Positions 34,610-45,127 of a stretch of 64,000 nt of DNA are shown piece by piece. Location of the stretch: contig NZ_AQWP01000004.1 in NCBI RefSeq assembly GCF_000375585.1, positions 124,001 to 188,000 on the forward strand, given 5' to 3'. The stretch is from Sinorhizobium meliloti 4H41. Its GTDB lineage: Bacteria; Pseudomonadota; Alphaproteobacteria; Rhizobiales; Rhizobiaceae. Position 1 is the first letter of the stretch; each line of letters opens with the position of its first letter. The notes under the pieces are model-generated. The model saw only the letters and a list, made by a program, of their open reading frames with translations, was not told the origin of the DNA and did not search any database. Both the position numbers and the translations under genes were made by a program.

Positions 34610-35593
34610 ATGCATATCCTGATCATCGGCGCTGCCGGCATGGTCGGCCGCAAGCTCACGCAGCGCCTCGTTAAGGACGGCGCTCTCGGCGGAAGTCCGG
34701 TGGAGAAGCTGACGCTCGTGGACGTGGTGACACCGGAAAGGCCGCAGGATTTTGCCGGTACGGTCGTTGCACGGGAAGGCGATCTTTCCGCTTCCGGCGA
34801 AGCCGAGAAGCTTGTCGAGGGGCGCCCGGATGTCATTTTCCATCTGGCGGCAATCGTCTCGGGTGAAGCCGAGCTCGATTTCGACAAGGGCTACCGGATC
34901 AATCTCGACGGCACGCGCTATCTCTTCGACGCGATCCGCCTTGCTCACGATCAGGATGGCTACAAGCCTCGCCTTGTCTTCACCTCGTCGATCGCCGTGG
35001 TCGGAGCGCCGCTCCCTTTCCCCATACCGGACGATTATCATCTTACTCCGCTCACGAGCTACGGCACCCAGAAAGCGATCTGCGAGCTGCTGCTCTCCGA
35101 CTACAGCCGCCGCGGCTTCTTCGATGGCATCGGCATCCGCCTGCCGACGATCTGCATCCGCCCCGGCAAGCCCAACAAGGCGGCTTCCGGCTTCTTCTCC
35201 AATATCCTGCGCGAGCCGCTGGTCGGCCAGGAAGCCGTGCTGCCTGTTTCGGAGGATGTCCGCCACTGGCACACTTCGCCGCGTTCGGCGGTCGGCTTCC
35301 TCATCCATGGCGCGACCATCGACCTTGAAAAGGTCGGACCGCGGCGCAACCTTTCCATGCCGGGTCTCAGCGCCACCGTGGGCGAGCAGATTGAAGCGCT
35401 GCGCCGCATTGCCGGCGAAAAGGCCGTGAAGCTCATCCGCCGCGAACCCGACGAGATGATCATGAAGATGGTCGCCGGTTGGGCGCCGGGCTTCGAGGCC
35501 AAACGCGCCACCGAACTTGGCTTCACCGCCGAAAAGAGTTTCGATGAGATCATCCGCGTGCACATCGAGGACGAACTGGGAGGGAAGCTGTGA
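34610..35593 (+). CDS. denD: D-erythronate dehydrogenase-like SDR (DenD)
   Basis: Extended SDR of 327 residues: Rossmann GAAGMVGRKL, active site YGTQKAICELLL (YxxxK) and TSSIAVVG. Its overall pattern (RPGKPNKAASGFFSNILREP, WAPGFEAKRATELGF) is that of DenD, which oxidises D-erythronate at C2 in tetronate catabolism. AAGGAGGAG precedes the ATG. First gene of the plus-strand operon with an LtnD-like dehydrogenase and an IlvD-type dehydratase. Here it may act on a different aldonate, because no OtnK kinase is present. Confidence 0.75.
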   Translation: MHILIIGAAGMVGRKLTQRLVKDGALGGSPVEKLTLVDVVTPERPQDFAGTVVAREGDLSASGEAEKLVEGRPDVIFHLAAIVSGEAELDFDKGYRINLDGTRYLFDAIRLAHDQDGYKPRLVFTSSIAVVGAPLPFPIPDDYHLTPLTSYGTQKAICELLLSDYSRRGFFDGIGIRLPTICIRPGKPNKAASGFFSNILREPLVGQEAVLPVSEDVRHWHTSPRSAVGFLIHGATIDLEKVGPRRNLSMPGLSATVGEQIEALRRIAGEKAVKLIRREPDEMIMKMVAGWAPGFEAKRATELGFTAEKSFDEIIRVHIEDELGGKL

Positions 35594-36471
35594 GCGGGAA
35601 GACGAAGGTTGCGTTTCTCGGCACTGGCTTGATGGGGGCACCGATGGCGCGGCGGCTGCTCGGTGCCGGTTTTCCGGTTACGGTGTGGAACCGTGACGCC
35701 GCCAAGGCCGAGCCGCTGGCCGCCGACGGTGCTGAGATCGCTGCCTCGCCGGCCGACGCCGTCGCCGGCGCAGCTGTCGTCTTCACCATGCTGACCAACG
35801 GCCAGGCCGTATCGGAGGTCCTGTTCGAGCGCGGCGTCGCCGATGGCCTGGCCGAAGGTACGATCGTCGTGGATTGCAGCTCCATAGCCCCGCAGATCGC
35901 CCGCGAACATGCGCGCAGATTGGCGGACAAGGGCATCCGTCACCTCGACGCACCGGTTTCAGGCGGCGTGGTAGGCGCGGCCGCCGGTACGCTCGCCATC
36001 ATGGCCGGCGGCGATGGCGCCGCGGTCGAAAGCCTGAAGGACGTTTTTGCGGCGCTCGGTCGCGTAACCCACGTTGGCCCGAGCGGTGCCGGCCAGGTCT
36101 GCAAGCTCGCCAACCAACAGATCGTCGCCGTCACCATCGGCGCGGTGGCCGAAGCTATGATCCTGGTGGAAGCCGGCGGTGCCTCGCGCGCGGCCTTTCG
36201 GGACGCGATCCGCGGCGGCTTCGCCGAAAGCCGGATCCTCGAACTGCACGGCGCCCGCATGGTGGAGCGCAACTTCGTGCCCGGTGGCGCTTCGAACAAC
36301 CAGCTGAAGGACCTGAACGCCGTGATGGCCATGGCGGATGGGCTCTCCCTCGAGCTTCCCCTGACCAGGCAAGTGCGGCAGGAATTTGCCGATTTCGTCG
36401 AGTCCGGCGGCGGCGAACAGGACCACAGCGGACTGCTTCTGCATCTCGAAAAGCTCAACCCAAGGAATTAG
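35590..36471 (+). CDS. 3-hydroxyisobutyrate-dehydrogenase-family oxidoreductase (LtnD/GarR-like)
   Basis: NAD(P)-dependent beta-hydroxyacid dehydrogenase of 293 residues. Rossmann FLGTGLMGAPMARRLL, substrate motif DAPVSGGVVGAAAGTLAIM, and the catalytic Lys in GAGQVCKLANQQ. GTG start overlaps the DenD stop by 4 bp. Family members include L-threonate dehydrogenase and tartronate semialdehyde reductase; a sugar-acid substrate fits the cluster. Confidence 0.85.
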   Translation: MSGKTKVAFLGTGLMGAPMARRLLGAGFPVTVWNRDAAKAEPLAADGAEIAASPADAVAGAAVVFTMLTNGQAVSEVLFERGVADGLAEGTIVVDCSSIAPQIAREHARRLADKGIRHLDAPVSGGVVGAAAGTLAIMAGGDGAAVESLKDVFAALGRVTHVGPSGAGQVCKLANQQIVAVTIGAVAEAMILVEAGGASRAAFRDAIRGGFAESRILELHGARMVERNFVPGGASNNQLKDLNAVMAMADGLSLELPLTRQVRQEFADFVESGGGEQDHSGLLLHLEKLNPRN

Positions 36472-36479
36472 GTCCCGCC

Positions 36480-38258
36480 ATGACTGACAAACCCCAGCGC
36501 CGCCTGCGCTCACAGGACTGGTTCGACAATCCGGACCATATCGATCTGACGGCGCTCTATCTGGAGCGCTTCATGAACTACGGTGTGACGCCGGAGGAAT
36601 TGCGTTGCGGCAAGCCCATCATCGGCATTGCCCAAAGCGGCAGCGATCTCACCCCATGCAATCGGGTGCACATGGATCTGGCGAAGCGCGTGCGCGACGG
36701 CATCCGCGATGCCGGGGGGATTCCGATCGAGTTCCCGACGCATCCGATTTTCGAGAACTGCAAGCGCCCGACGGCCGCCCTCGATCGCAACCTCGCCTAT
36801 CTCGGCCTCGTTGAAATTCTCTACGGCTATCCGCTGGATGGCGTGGTGCTGACCACCGGCTGCGACAAGACCACTCCGTCCGCCCTGATGGCGGCCTCGA
36901 CGGTCGACATCCCGGCAATCGTGCTCTCCGGCGGCCCCATGCTCGACGGCTGGCACGAAGGCGATCTCGTGGGCTCCGGCACGGTGATCTGGCGCATGCG
37001 CCGCAAGCTCGCGGCAGGCGAGATCGACCGCGAGGAGTTCATGCAGGCAGCGCTCGATTCGGCTCCCTCCGTCGGCCATTGCAACACCATGGGCACGGCT
37101 TCGACAATGAACGCAATGGCCGAAGCGCTCGGCATGTCGCTCACCGGTTGCGGCGCTATCCCCGCTGCCTATCGCGAGCGTGGGCAGATGGCCTATCGTA
37201 CAGGACGCCGCGCCGTGGAACTCGTCTTCGAGGACCTGAAGCCATCCGACATCCTGACCCGGGAAGCCTTTCTCAACGCCGTCCGCGTCAACTCGGCGAT
37301 CGGCGGTTCGACCAATGCCCAGCCGCATCTTGCGGCCATGGCGAAGCATGCCGGCGTCGAGCTTTACCCGGATGACTGGCAGGTCCATGGTTTCGATATC
37401 CCGCTGCTCGCCAATATCCAGCCGGCCGGTGCTTATCTCGGCGAACGCTATCACCGCGCCGGCGGCACACCGGCCATAATGTGGGAGCTCCTGAAAGCTG
37501 GGAAGCTCGACGGCGGCTGTCGCACCGTCACGGGAAAAACCATGGCCGAGAACCTCGAAGGGCGCGAATCCACCGATCGCGAAGTCATTCGCCCCTTCAA
37601 CGAGCCCCTCAAGGAAAAGGCAGGCTTTCTGGTCCTGAAGGGCAATCTCTTCGATTTCGCCATTATGAAGATGAGTGTCGTCTCCGACGATTTCAGGAAG
37701 CGCTATCTTCAGGAGCCGGGCCGCGAGGGCGTTTTCGAGGGCAAGGCCGTGGTCTTCGATGGCTCGGAGGACTACCACAAGCGCATCAACGACCCTGAAC
37801 TCGAAATCGATGAGAACACCATCCTGGTGATCCGCGGCGCCGGTCCGCTCGGCTGGCCGGGGTCGGCGGAAGTCGTGAACATGCAGCCGCCGGATCACCT
37901 CTTGAAACGCGGCATCCGGAGCCTGCCCACCATCGGTGACGGCCGTCAATCCGGCACGGCCGACAGCCCCTCCATCCTGAACGCCTCGCCGGAGAGTGCA
38001 GCCGGCGGCGGTCTCGCCTGGTTGCGGAGCGGTGACGTGATCCGCATCGACTTCAACCTGGGGCGCTGCGACATGCTGGTTTCCGACGAGGACATCGAAA
38101 GGCGCAAGGCGGACGGCATTCCCGCCGTGCCGGCCGATGCCACGCCCTGGCAGCGCATCTACCGCAAGTCCGTCACCCAGCTTTCCGACGGCGCGGTGCT
38201 CGAAGGCGCAGCAGACTTCCGGCAGATCGCCAAGAATACGCCCCGCCACAATCACTAG
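36480..38258 (+). CDS. IlvD/Edd-family dehydratase, pentonate type
   Basis: Fe-S cluster dehydratase of 592 residues that removes water from an aldonate to give a 2-keto-3-deoxy acid. Cluster Cys residues: LTPCNRVH (Cys60), TTGCDKTTPS and VGHCNTMGTAST. Length and N-terminus (RSQDWFDNP) fit the L-arabonate/D-xylonate dehydratase branch (AraC/XylD), not IlvD. Eight bp after the LtnD-like gene. With the XylX-like protein on the opposite strand it supports a Weimberg-type pentonate path to 2-oxoglutarate semialdehyde; the aldehyde dehydrogenases elsewhere in the window could finish it. Confidence 0.85.
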   Translation: MTDKPQRRLRSQDWFDNPDHIDLTALYLERFMNYGVTPEELRCGKPIIGIAQSGSDLTPCNRVHMDLAKRVRDGIRDAGGIPIEFPTHPIFENCKRPTAALDRNLAYLGLVEILYGYPLDGVVLTTGCDKTTPSALMAASTVDIPAIVLSGGPMLDGWHEGDLVGSGTVIWRMRRKLAAGEIDREEFMQAALDSAPSVGHCNTMGTASTMNAMAEALGMSLTGCGAIPAAYRERGQMAYRTGRRAVELVFEDLKPSDILTREAFLNAVRVNSAIGGSTNAQPHLAAMAKHAGVELYPDDWQVHGFDIPLLANIQPAGAYLGERYHRAGGTPAIMWELLKAGKLDGGCRTVTGKTMAENLEGRESTDREVIRPFNEPLKEKAGFLVLKGNLFDFAIMKMSVVSDDFRKRYLQEPGREGVFEGKAVVFDGSEDYHKRINDPELEIDENTILVIRGAGPLGWPGSAEVVNMQPPDHLLKRGIRSLPTIGDGRQSGTADSPSILNASPESAAGGGLAWLRSGDVIRIDFNLGRCDMLVSDEDIERRKADGIPAVPADATPWQRIYRKSVTQLSDGAVLEGAADFRQIAKNTPRHNH

Positions 38259-38284
38259 AGCACTTCCAGGAAAGCAGCGTAATT

Positions 38285-38352
38285 CCACGAAGCATTCGTG
38301 GCTTTTAAATCCCTGACGATGAAGGGGCGGCTCCGGCCGCCCCTTTCTTTTC
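38285..38352 (+). terminator. Tandem Rho-independent terminators after the dehydratase
   Basis: First hairpin CCACGAA-gca-TTCGTGG (38285-38301) followed by CTTTT. Second hairpin AAGGGGCGGC-tccg-GCCGCCCCTT (38322-38345) followed by TCTTTT. Both read on the plus strand and close the DenD-LtnD-IlvD operon. Confidence 0.8.
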
Positions 38353-38625
38353 GGCGCATAGCTCTCCGGCCGGAAGTCGGCCGGGAGGTGAAAGTGCGGC
38401 GGCGCGGAAATCATCCCGCACCGCCGAGAGACCCGTCGTTTGTCCGGTTCGTCCATGCCCACCGAAGCGCTCGAAACGGCTTCGACACCGGAGCGGCCGT
38501 CGCTCCACGCGCAAGTTGCATCCGTCGATTTTCACGTCGCCGGGATCGTCTGCGTCGGAAACGCGTTCCCCCTCCTGAACGTTTGAACGCCAAGTATATA
38601 TTTTCTTGAATGAAAGGAATTCGGC
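38353..38625 (+). promoter_or_regulatory. otsA upstream region with possible ECF-type promoter
   Basis: At 38557-38562 GGAAAC is followed after 18 nt by GTT (38581), resembling the GGAAC-N18/19-TT promoters of the rhizobial general-stress ECF factor RpoE2. This would put transcription start about 35 bp before the otsA ATG. Nothing else was recognised in the gap. Confidence 0.35.
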
Positions 38626-40017
38626 ATGAGCCGTCTCGTCATTGTTTCCAATCGTGTACCCGTTCCGGAAAAGGGCGGCATTGCGCCTGCCGGCGGGCTG
38701 GCGGTCGCGCTGAAAGTCGCCCTTGAAGAGCATGGCGGCATCTGGATGGGCTGGTCGGGACAATCGAGCGGAGAGCACGAGCCGCAGCCGCTTGCTCAGT
38801 TGCAGCAAGGCAATATCACCTATGCGCTCACGGACCTGACCGATACCGACGTCGGAGAATACTATCACGGCTTCGCCAACCGGGTTCTTTGGCCGATCTG
38901 CCACTACCGGCTTGATCTTGCGGAATACGGTCGCAAGGAGATGGCCGGCTATTTCCGCGTCAACCGCTTCTTTGCCCATCGGCTGGCGCCGCTCGTCAGG
39001 CCCGATGACGTGATCTGGGTTCACGACTACCACTTGATCCCGCTCGCCGCGGAACTGCGCCAAATGGGCTTGAAGAACCGGATCGGCTTCTTTCTCCACA
39101 TTCCCTGGCCGCCTGCCGACGTGCTCTTCACGATGCCCGTTCACGAGGAGATCATGCGCGGCCTGTCGCACTACGACGTCGTCGGTTTCCAGACCGATCA
39201 TGATCTTGAGAACTTCGCCGGCTGCCTGCGGCGGGAGGGCATCGGCGATGAACTCGGTGGAGGCCGCTTCAGCGCCTATGGCCGCGTGTTCAAGGGCGGC
39301 GTTTATGCAATCGGCATCGAGACTGCCGCCTTTGCCGAATTCGCCAAAAACGCATTGACCAACAAGACCGTCAGGAAAGCGCGTGAAAGCATCGAACACC
39401 GAAGCCTGATCATCGGTGTCGATCGCCTCGATTATTCAAAAGGGATCACGCAGCGCATCGACGCGTTCGAGCGCTTCATCCAGGCCAATCCGGCCCAGCA
39501 GGGGCGTGTCACCTATCTGCAGATCACGCCGAAGTCGCGCTCCGAAGTGCCGGAATACGAAGCCATGCAGCGCACCGTGGCCGAACAGGCCGGCAGGGTG
39601 AACGGCGCGCTCGGCGCAGTCGACTGGGTGCCCATACGCTATATCAACCGCTCGGTGGGCCGGCATATTCTTGCAGGGCTTTACCGGCTTGGCAAAGTCG
39701 GCCTCGTGACACCGCTTCGAGACGGGATGAACCTGGTTGCAAAGGAATATGTGGCCGCGCAGGACCCCGACGATCCGGGCGTGCTCGTGCTCTCGCGCTT
39801 CGCCGGAGCCGCCCGCGATCTGAGAGGTGCCCTGCTCGTCAACCCCTACGACATTGAGGGTACCGCAAACGCCATGGCGCGCGCACTCAGCATGCCGCTG
39901 GACGAGCGGAAGGATCGCTGGAAGACGATGATGGATCACTTGCTGGAACACGACGTTTCGCGCTGGTGCCGCGATTTTCTCAATGATCTGACGACCTCAC
40001 CGGATACGTCGCGTTAG
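38626..40017 (+). CDS. otsA: Trehalose-6-phosphate synthase
   Basis: GT20 glycosyltransferase of 463 residues making trehalose-6-phosphate from UDP-glucose and glucose-6-phosphate. N-terminus [47 protein letters not shown] (phosphate/UDP binding) and [14 protein letters not shown] are diagnostic. Full length, AAAGGA before the ATG. No otsB phosphatase is adjacent, as is usual in rhizobia where other trehalose genes lie elsewhere. Provides osmo- and desiccation protection. Confidence 0.95.
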   Translation: MSRLVIVSNRVPVPEKGGIAPAGGLAVALKVALEEHGGIWMGWSGQSSGEHEPQPLAQLQQGNITYALTDLTDTDVGEYYHGFANRVLWPICHYRLDLAEYGRKEMAGYFRVNRFFAHRLAPLVRPDDVIWVHDYHLIPLAAELRQMGLKNRIGFFLHIPWPPADVLFTMPVHEEIMRGLSHYDVVGFQTDHDLENFAGCLRREGIGDELGGGRFSAYGRVFKGGVYAIGIETAAFAEFAKNALTNKTVRKARESIEHRSLIIGVDRLDYSKGITQRIDAFERFIQANPAQQGRVTYLQITPKSRSEVPEYEAMQRTVAEQAGRVNGALGAVDWVPIRYINRSVGRHILAGLYRLGKVGLVTPLRDGMNLVAKEYVAAQDPDDPGVLVLSRFAGAARDLRGALLVNPYDIEGTANAMARALSMPLDERKDRWKTMMDHLLEHDVSRWCRDFLNDLTTSPDTSR

Positions 40018-40136
40018 AATGGCGCGAGGGTTTCAGGCCAGCCGTCCTCTCCGAGGATCTCGGTCCTCTCGCCGACGGCCAGCCCAAGCAGTGCACCCGG
40101 GCACACACCCGGAGCGGCATTATCGCCACCCGCGCC

Positions 40137-41504
<1,368 letters not shown>

Positions 41505-41628
41505 TTACCTCAATCGGCACAGGCGCAATATCCCAACGGTGTGATTTAGGAAACAGCAATTTTCGGTTGTTCAACCACCAGTAGGCGCAAGGCGCTTCAG
41601 ACCTCCGCGAATCTTTTACGTGGAGGCG

Positions 41629-42621
41629 TCATCGCCTGAAGATGTGAATCGCGCCGCCGGCGTCGTCGGATACGAGGATGGACCCGTCCGGCGCTTCCTT
41701 GACATCCACCGGACGACCGACGTTTCTGAGGAAGGTGGTCGCCGAGACCGGGCGGCCGCCGCGGAAGCGGACCCGCACGACCTGATAGCCGACCGGTGCC
41801 GACCTGTTCCAACTGCCGTGCTGTGCCACCAGAGCATCGCCGCCCAGGCTGCGGAAGAAGTGAATCCCGAGCGCTGCGACATGCGCCTGAAAGTTGAAGA
41901 CAGGCGGAATCTGGCGCGCGGGCGGCGTCGCGTCCTCGAACCCTGTGAGCGGCACCTCGCCTCCGAAATAGGGGAAGCCGTAAAAGCCGCCCGGCCGCAA
42001 AGCGTTCAGCTCATCGGGCGGGATATCGTCTCCCATTCTGTCGGCACCATTGTCGGTAAAGAACATTGTGCCGCCGCGCCAGTCGAAGCCGACAGAGTTG
42101 CGCACACCCCAGGCCACTCTGCGAAGGTCGGACCCGTCCTGGTTCATGCTGACGATCGTACCTTGCAGCCCGCGGGGAATGCAAATGTTGCAGGGTGATC
42201 CGAGCGAGACATAGAGGCGGGAATCCGGACCGACGGCGACATAACGATAGCCGTGGGCTCCCGAATCCGGCAGGTCGCGCCGAACAACGCGTCTGCCGCT
42301 CAACGTGCCGCCGCGGCCGATCTCGAAAGCCGTTATGCTGTTTCCCGAAGCGACGAACAGCCGGCCGCGTGAGCAGGCAACGCCGTTCGCATTGGAAAAT
42401 CCGGAGGCGACCCTGCGGGCGCGGCCGCCGGACAATGACAGGGCATAGACCGAGGAGCCCTTGGTTCCGACGAACAATATGTCGCCGCACACCGCCATCT
42501 CGCGTGCGGACGGCACGCGCGCGAGCAGTTCCGCCCGCGCCGTACCGAGGGGCAGGCCGCAGGCGAGTGCCACGGCTGAGACGAGCGCGACAAAACCGGC
42601 TTTCGGGAATGAGAGGCCCAT
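41629..42621 (-). CDS. PQQ-dependent sugar dehydrogenase-like beta-propeller (sorbosone/glucose type)
   Basis: Periplasmic six-bladed propeller protein of 330 residues. Signal peptide FVALVSAVALACGLPLGTARA. Propeller strands with NGVACSRGRLFVA, YRYVAVGPDSRLYVSLGSPC, WGVRNSVGFDW, AQHGSWNR and DGSILVSDDAGG, as in the GSDH family. SPCNIC gives a likely disulfide. ATG 42621 has GGAGG 6 nt upstream; the long frame is spurious. Would oxidise aldoses using PQQ, but many family members are of unproven activity. Confidence 0.8.
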   Translation of the reverse strand: MGLSFPKAGFVALVSAVALACGLPLGTARAELLARVPSAREMAVCGDILFVGTKGSSVYALSLSGGRARRVASGFSNANGVACSRGRLFVASGNSITAFEIGRGGTLSGRRVVRRDLPDSGAHGYRYVAVGPDSRLYVSLGSPCNICIPRGLQGTIVSMNQDGSDLRRVAWGVRNSVGFDWRGGTMFFTDNGADRMGDDIPPDELNALRPGGFYGFPYFGGEVPLTGFEDATPPARQIPPVFNFQAHVAALGIHFFRSLGGDALVAQHGSWNRSAPVGYQVVRVRFRGGRPVSATTFLRNVGRPVDVKEAPDGSILVSDDAGGAIHIFRR

Positions 42622-42770
42622 CGCCACCCTCCGAATGCACGCGAATCGTGCTGGAACGGAATTGGAGCGGCGCAGTCCCGTTTCAAGCCGAAGTCCGAGC
42701 CTCACGGCGAAGTGATCTCCTCTTTCCTTCGTCGAGGCGAACAGGACCGTCATGCGCCGCGGCGGGAACA

Positions 42771-44237
42771 TCATTCCGGCAACCTGCTCGGCAGCCAGAC
42801 CCATGCCAAGACCCCGACTGCGAGCGTCAGGAGACCGCCCGTGCCGATCGCTACATGCATGCCGGTGAGGAACGCTTCCTGGGCCTGAATCAGGCTTTGA
42901 TATGCAAGTCCGGGCTGATCGAGCGTTTCATCGAGCGTCCCCGCTACACCGGGGCCGAATAGCCGGAAGTTCAGTGTTGCCAAAGATCCAAGCAGAGAAA
43001 TACCCAGCGCGTTGCCCAGCTCGTTGCTGGTCTCCGCTATGGAACCCGCGGCACCCGCCCGGTTCGCAGGAACCGCCGAAACCGCGATATCGGCCACAAG
43101 GCTGAAGGACAATCCATATCCGACGCCGGCGACCATGGTAGAGGCGACGAAGACCGCAATGCCTGCCTCGGTCGTCGTGAACAGCAGCAGGAAAGCGCCG
43201 GCGCTGATCAGCAGATGCGTTGCCACAAGTGCGGTCTTCCGGCCGATCCGTTCGACGATGCGGGCGGTGCCCACGCAGGTCGCCGTCAGCACGATCGCGC
43301 CCGGCAGGGTCAACAGCGCGGCGGCAAACACATCGATGCCCAGCACCGATTGCAGGTAGACGCCCGACAGATACCCGGCAGCAGACCACACGACCAGCGA
43401 CAGAAGGCCCGTCAGAATAGCGGTAGAGAAGATGCGGTCGCGGAAGAGACCGAGGTCGAGCAGCGGGTATTCAAGTCTCGTCTGTCTGAGAACGAATAGC
43501 GCCAGCGCCATTATGCCGGCGGCTCCGGCAAGGATTTGTGTCGGAGTGAAGCCATAGGCGGCCGCATGCTTGAGCGAATAGGTGAACAGCAAGATGCCGG
43601 CGAAGGACAGGACGAGGCTCGCCAGGTCGATGCTGCCGCCGACGGTCGAGCGCACCTCGCGCAACAGGATGGGTGCGCCGATCATGAAGCCGATGACAAC
43701 GGGGACATTGATGAGAAACACGGCGCCCCACGCGAACTGCCGCAGCAGCATGCCGCCAATGAGCGGGCCGATCGCAAAGCCGGCTGCGAAAGTGGCCGCA
43801 AAGATGCCGATAGCCTGAGCGCGCACTCGCGGATCGGGGAACAAGGCGCTGACGATGGCCAAGCCGGAAGGCAGTAATGTTGCGCCACCCAGCCCCATCA
43901 GGGCACGCGAGGCGATCAGCAGCTCTGGCGTTTGCGAATAGGCCGCGCCGAGCGACCCTGCACCGAAGACCGCCGCGCCGGTCATGATGAGTTTCAGCCG
44001 GCCGTAGCGGTCGCCGATATTCCCGAAAACGATCAGCAGCGATCCGACCACGAAGCCGTAGATGTCCAGGATCCAGAGCGCCTGATCAGCGGTCGGCTGG
44101 AGGGCCGAAGTGACATGCGGCATAGCGAGATAAAGGATCGAACCGTCCATGGCCACAAGCAGGACCAGGGGTAAAATGGCGATGAGTCCCAGCCATGCGG
44201 TTCGATCGGCGGAGCGTGGAAGTGAAGTATCGGTCAT
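42771..44237 (-). CDS. DHA2-family MFS efflux transporter (14 TMS)
   Basis: Drug:H+ antiporter of 488 residues with about fourteen helices. Motifs LVAMDGSILYLAMPHV (helix 1, motif D-like), GNIGDRYGRLKLIM (motif A), RALMGLGGATLLPSGLAIV (motif B/C region). Start at MTDTSLPR with AGAGGA upstream. Divergent from a TetR gene whose operator-like repeats lie in the gap, so it is most likely a TetR-controlled multidrug pump (SmvA/QacA-like). Confidence 0.9.
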   Translation of the reverse strand: MTDTSLPRSADRTAWLGLIAILPLVLLVAMDGSILYLAMPHVTSALQPTADQALWILDIYGFVVGSLLIVFGNIGDRYGRLKLIMTGAAVFGAGSLGAAYSQTPELLIASRALMGLGGATLLPSGLAIVSALFPDPRVRAQAIGIFAATFAAGFAIGPLIGGMLLRQFAWGAVFLINVPVVIGFMIGAPILLREVRSTVGGSIDLASLVLSFAGILLFTYSLKHAAAYGFTPTQILAGAAGIMALALFVLRQTRLEYPLLDLGLFRDRIFSTAILTGLLSLVVWSAAGYLSGVYLQSVLGIDVFAAALLTLPGAIVLTATCVGTARIVERIGRKTALVATHLLISAGAFLLLFTTTEAGIAVFVASTMVAGVGYGLSFSLVADIAVSAVPANRAGAAGSIAETSNELGNALGISLLGSLATLNFRLFGPGVAGTLDETLDQPGLAYQSLIQAQEAFLTGMHVAIGTGGLLTLAVGVLAWVWLPSRLPE

Positions 44238-44328
44238 AGGCACAAATCCTCTGGGAACCGCATGCGAAGGCATGCGGATTCGGCCGCCGGCGCGAGGCCG
44301 GTGGATGGTTGCGATTGAAGGGCAGTTA

Positions 44329-44363
44329 CTATATACTTCAGGTAAGTTACTTTTGGTATATAG
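44329..44363. promoter_or_regulatory. TetR operator region between efflux pump and regulator
   Basis: Perfect inverted arms CTATATAC (44329-44336) and GTATATAG (44356-44363), 19 nt apart, ending 3 bp before the TetR ATG. The hexamer AGTTAC also occurs twice (44325-44330, 44345-44350). AT-rich spot within GC-rich surroundings. Confidence 0.55.
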
Positions 44364-44365
44364 CG

Positions 44366-44980
44366 ATGTCAAGCAGGCCGAAGAAAATGCAGCCTCCCGC
44401 CAAGCGTGTCCGTCTCAGTCGCGAGCAGCGACGGCGCCAGCTTCTCGACGTGGCGTGGCAGCTTGTGCGCGAAGAAGGTTCGGATGCCCTGACGCTCCCA
44501 AGGCTTTCGCAAGGAGCTGCTGTCGCCAAGCCGGTGGTCTATGATCATTTCGGCACGCGCAATGGCCTGCTGATAGCGCTCTATCGGGATTTTGACGCCC
44601 GGCAGACGGAGATGATCGACGCCGCACTCGACGGGAGCGGCCCGACCCTCGAAGATCGAGCCAAGGTCATCGCAACCTCATACGTCGACTGTGTGCTCGC
44701 GCAGGGCCGGGAAATGCCCGACGTGCTCGCAGCCCTTGCGGGCTCCCCCGAGTTGGAGGCAGTAAAGCGAGACTATCAACTGGCTTTCATCGAGAAGTGC
44801 CGAAGGGCACTGGCGGCTTTCGTGGGGCGGCGAGGCATCGGACCGGCGGGGTTCTGGGCTATGCTCGGCGCTGCCAACGCCCTGTCGGATGCCGCCTCTG
44901 CGGGGGAGATCACGGCGGCGCAGGCGCAGGAGGAGCTTTTCGCGACCATTGTCGCGATGATCGACAGAAGTCATCGTTGA
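44366..44980 (+). CDS. TetR-family transcriptional repressor
   Basis: Regulator of 204 residues. N-terminal HTH: REQRRRQLLDVAWQLVREEG, then LTLPRLSQGAAVAKPVVYDH and FGTRNGLLIALYRDFD. C-terminal ligand domain is helical. ATG 44366 lies right after the operator arm; the earlier frame runs through the operator. Expected to repress itself and the DHA2 pump. Confidence 0.88.
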   Translation: MSSRPKKMQPPAKRVRLSREQRRRQLLDVAWQLVREEGSDALTLPRLSQGAAVAKPVVYDHFGTRNGLLIALYRDFDARQTEMIDAALDGSGPTLEDRAKVIATSYVDCVLAQGREMPDVLAALAGSPELEAVKRDYQLAFIEKCRRALAAFVGRRGIGPAGFWAMLGAANALSDAASAGEITAAQAQEELFATIVAMIDRSHR

Positions 44981-45127
44981 TCACCTGGAGTATCAAGGCC
45001 CGAACGGGACGCGGGACCGCATCGGCAACAGCACCGCGCGTCTTATCGGACGGGCAAAGGTCGCTGTAGCGCTTTGATCTGCTGCATGTTTTTGTCGCCT
45101 ACCATCAAAGGAAGACGCCGGAAACGG

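Noticed and set aside
38259..38284. Rhizobial intergenic repeat (AGCACTTCCAGGAAAG-like)
   Set aside because: Only a short partial resemblance to motifs common between rhizobial genes; not enough to call a repeat from this window alone.
36510..38462. 650-codon minus-strand frame opposite the IlvD-type dehydratase
   Set aside because: Antisense shadow of a GC-rich gene; no protein family pattern, and the plus-strand dehydratase is complete.
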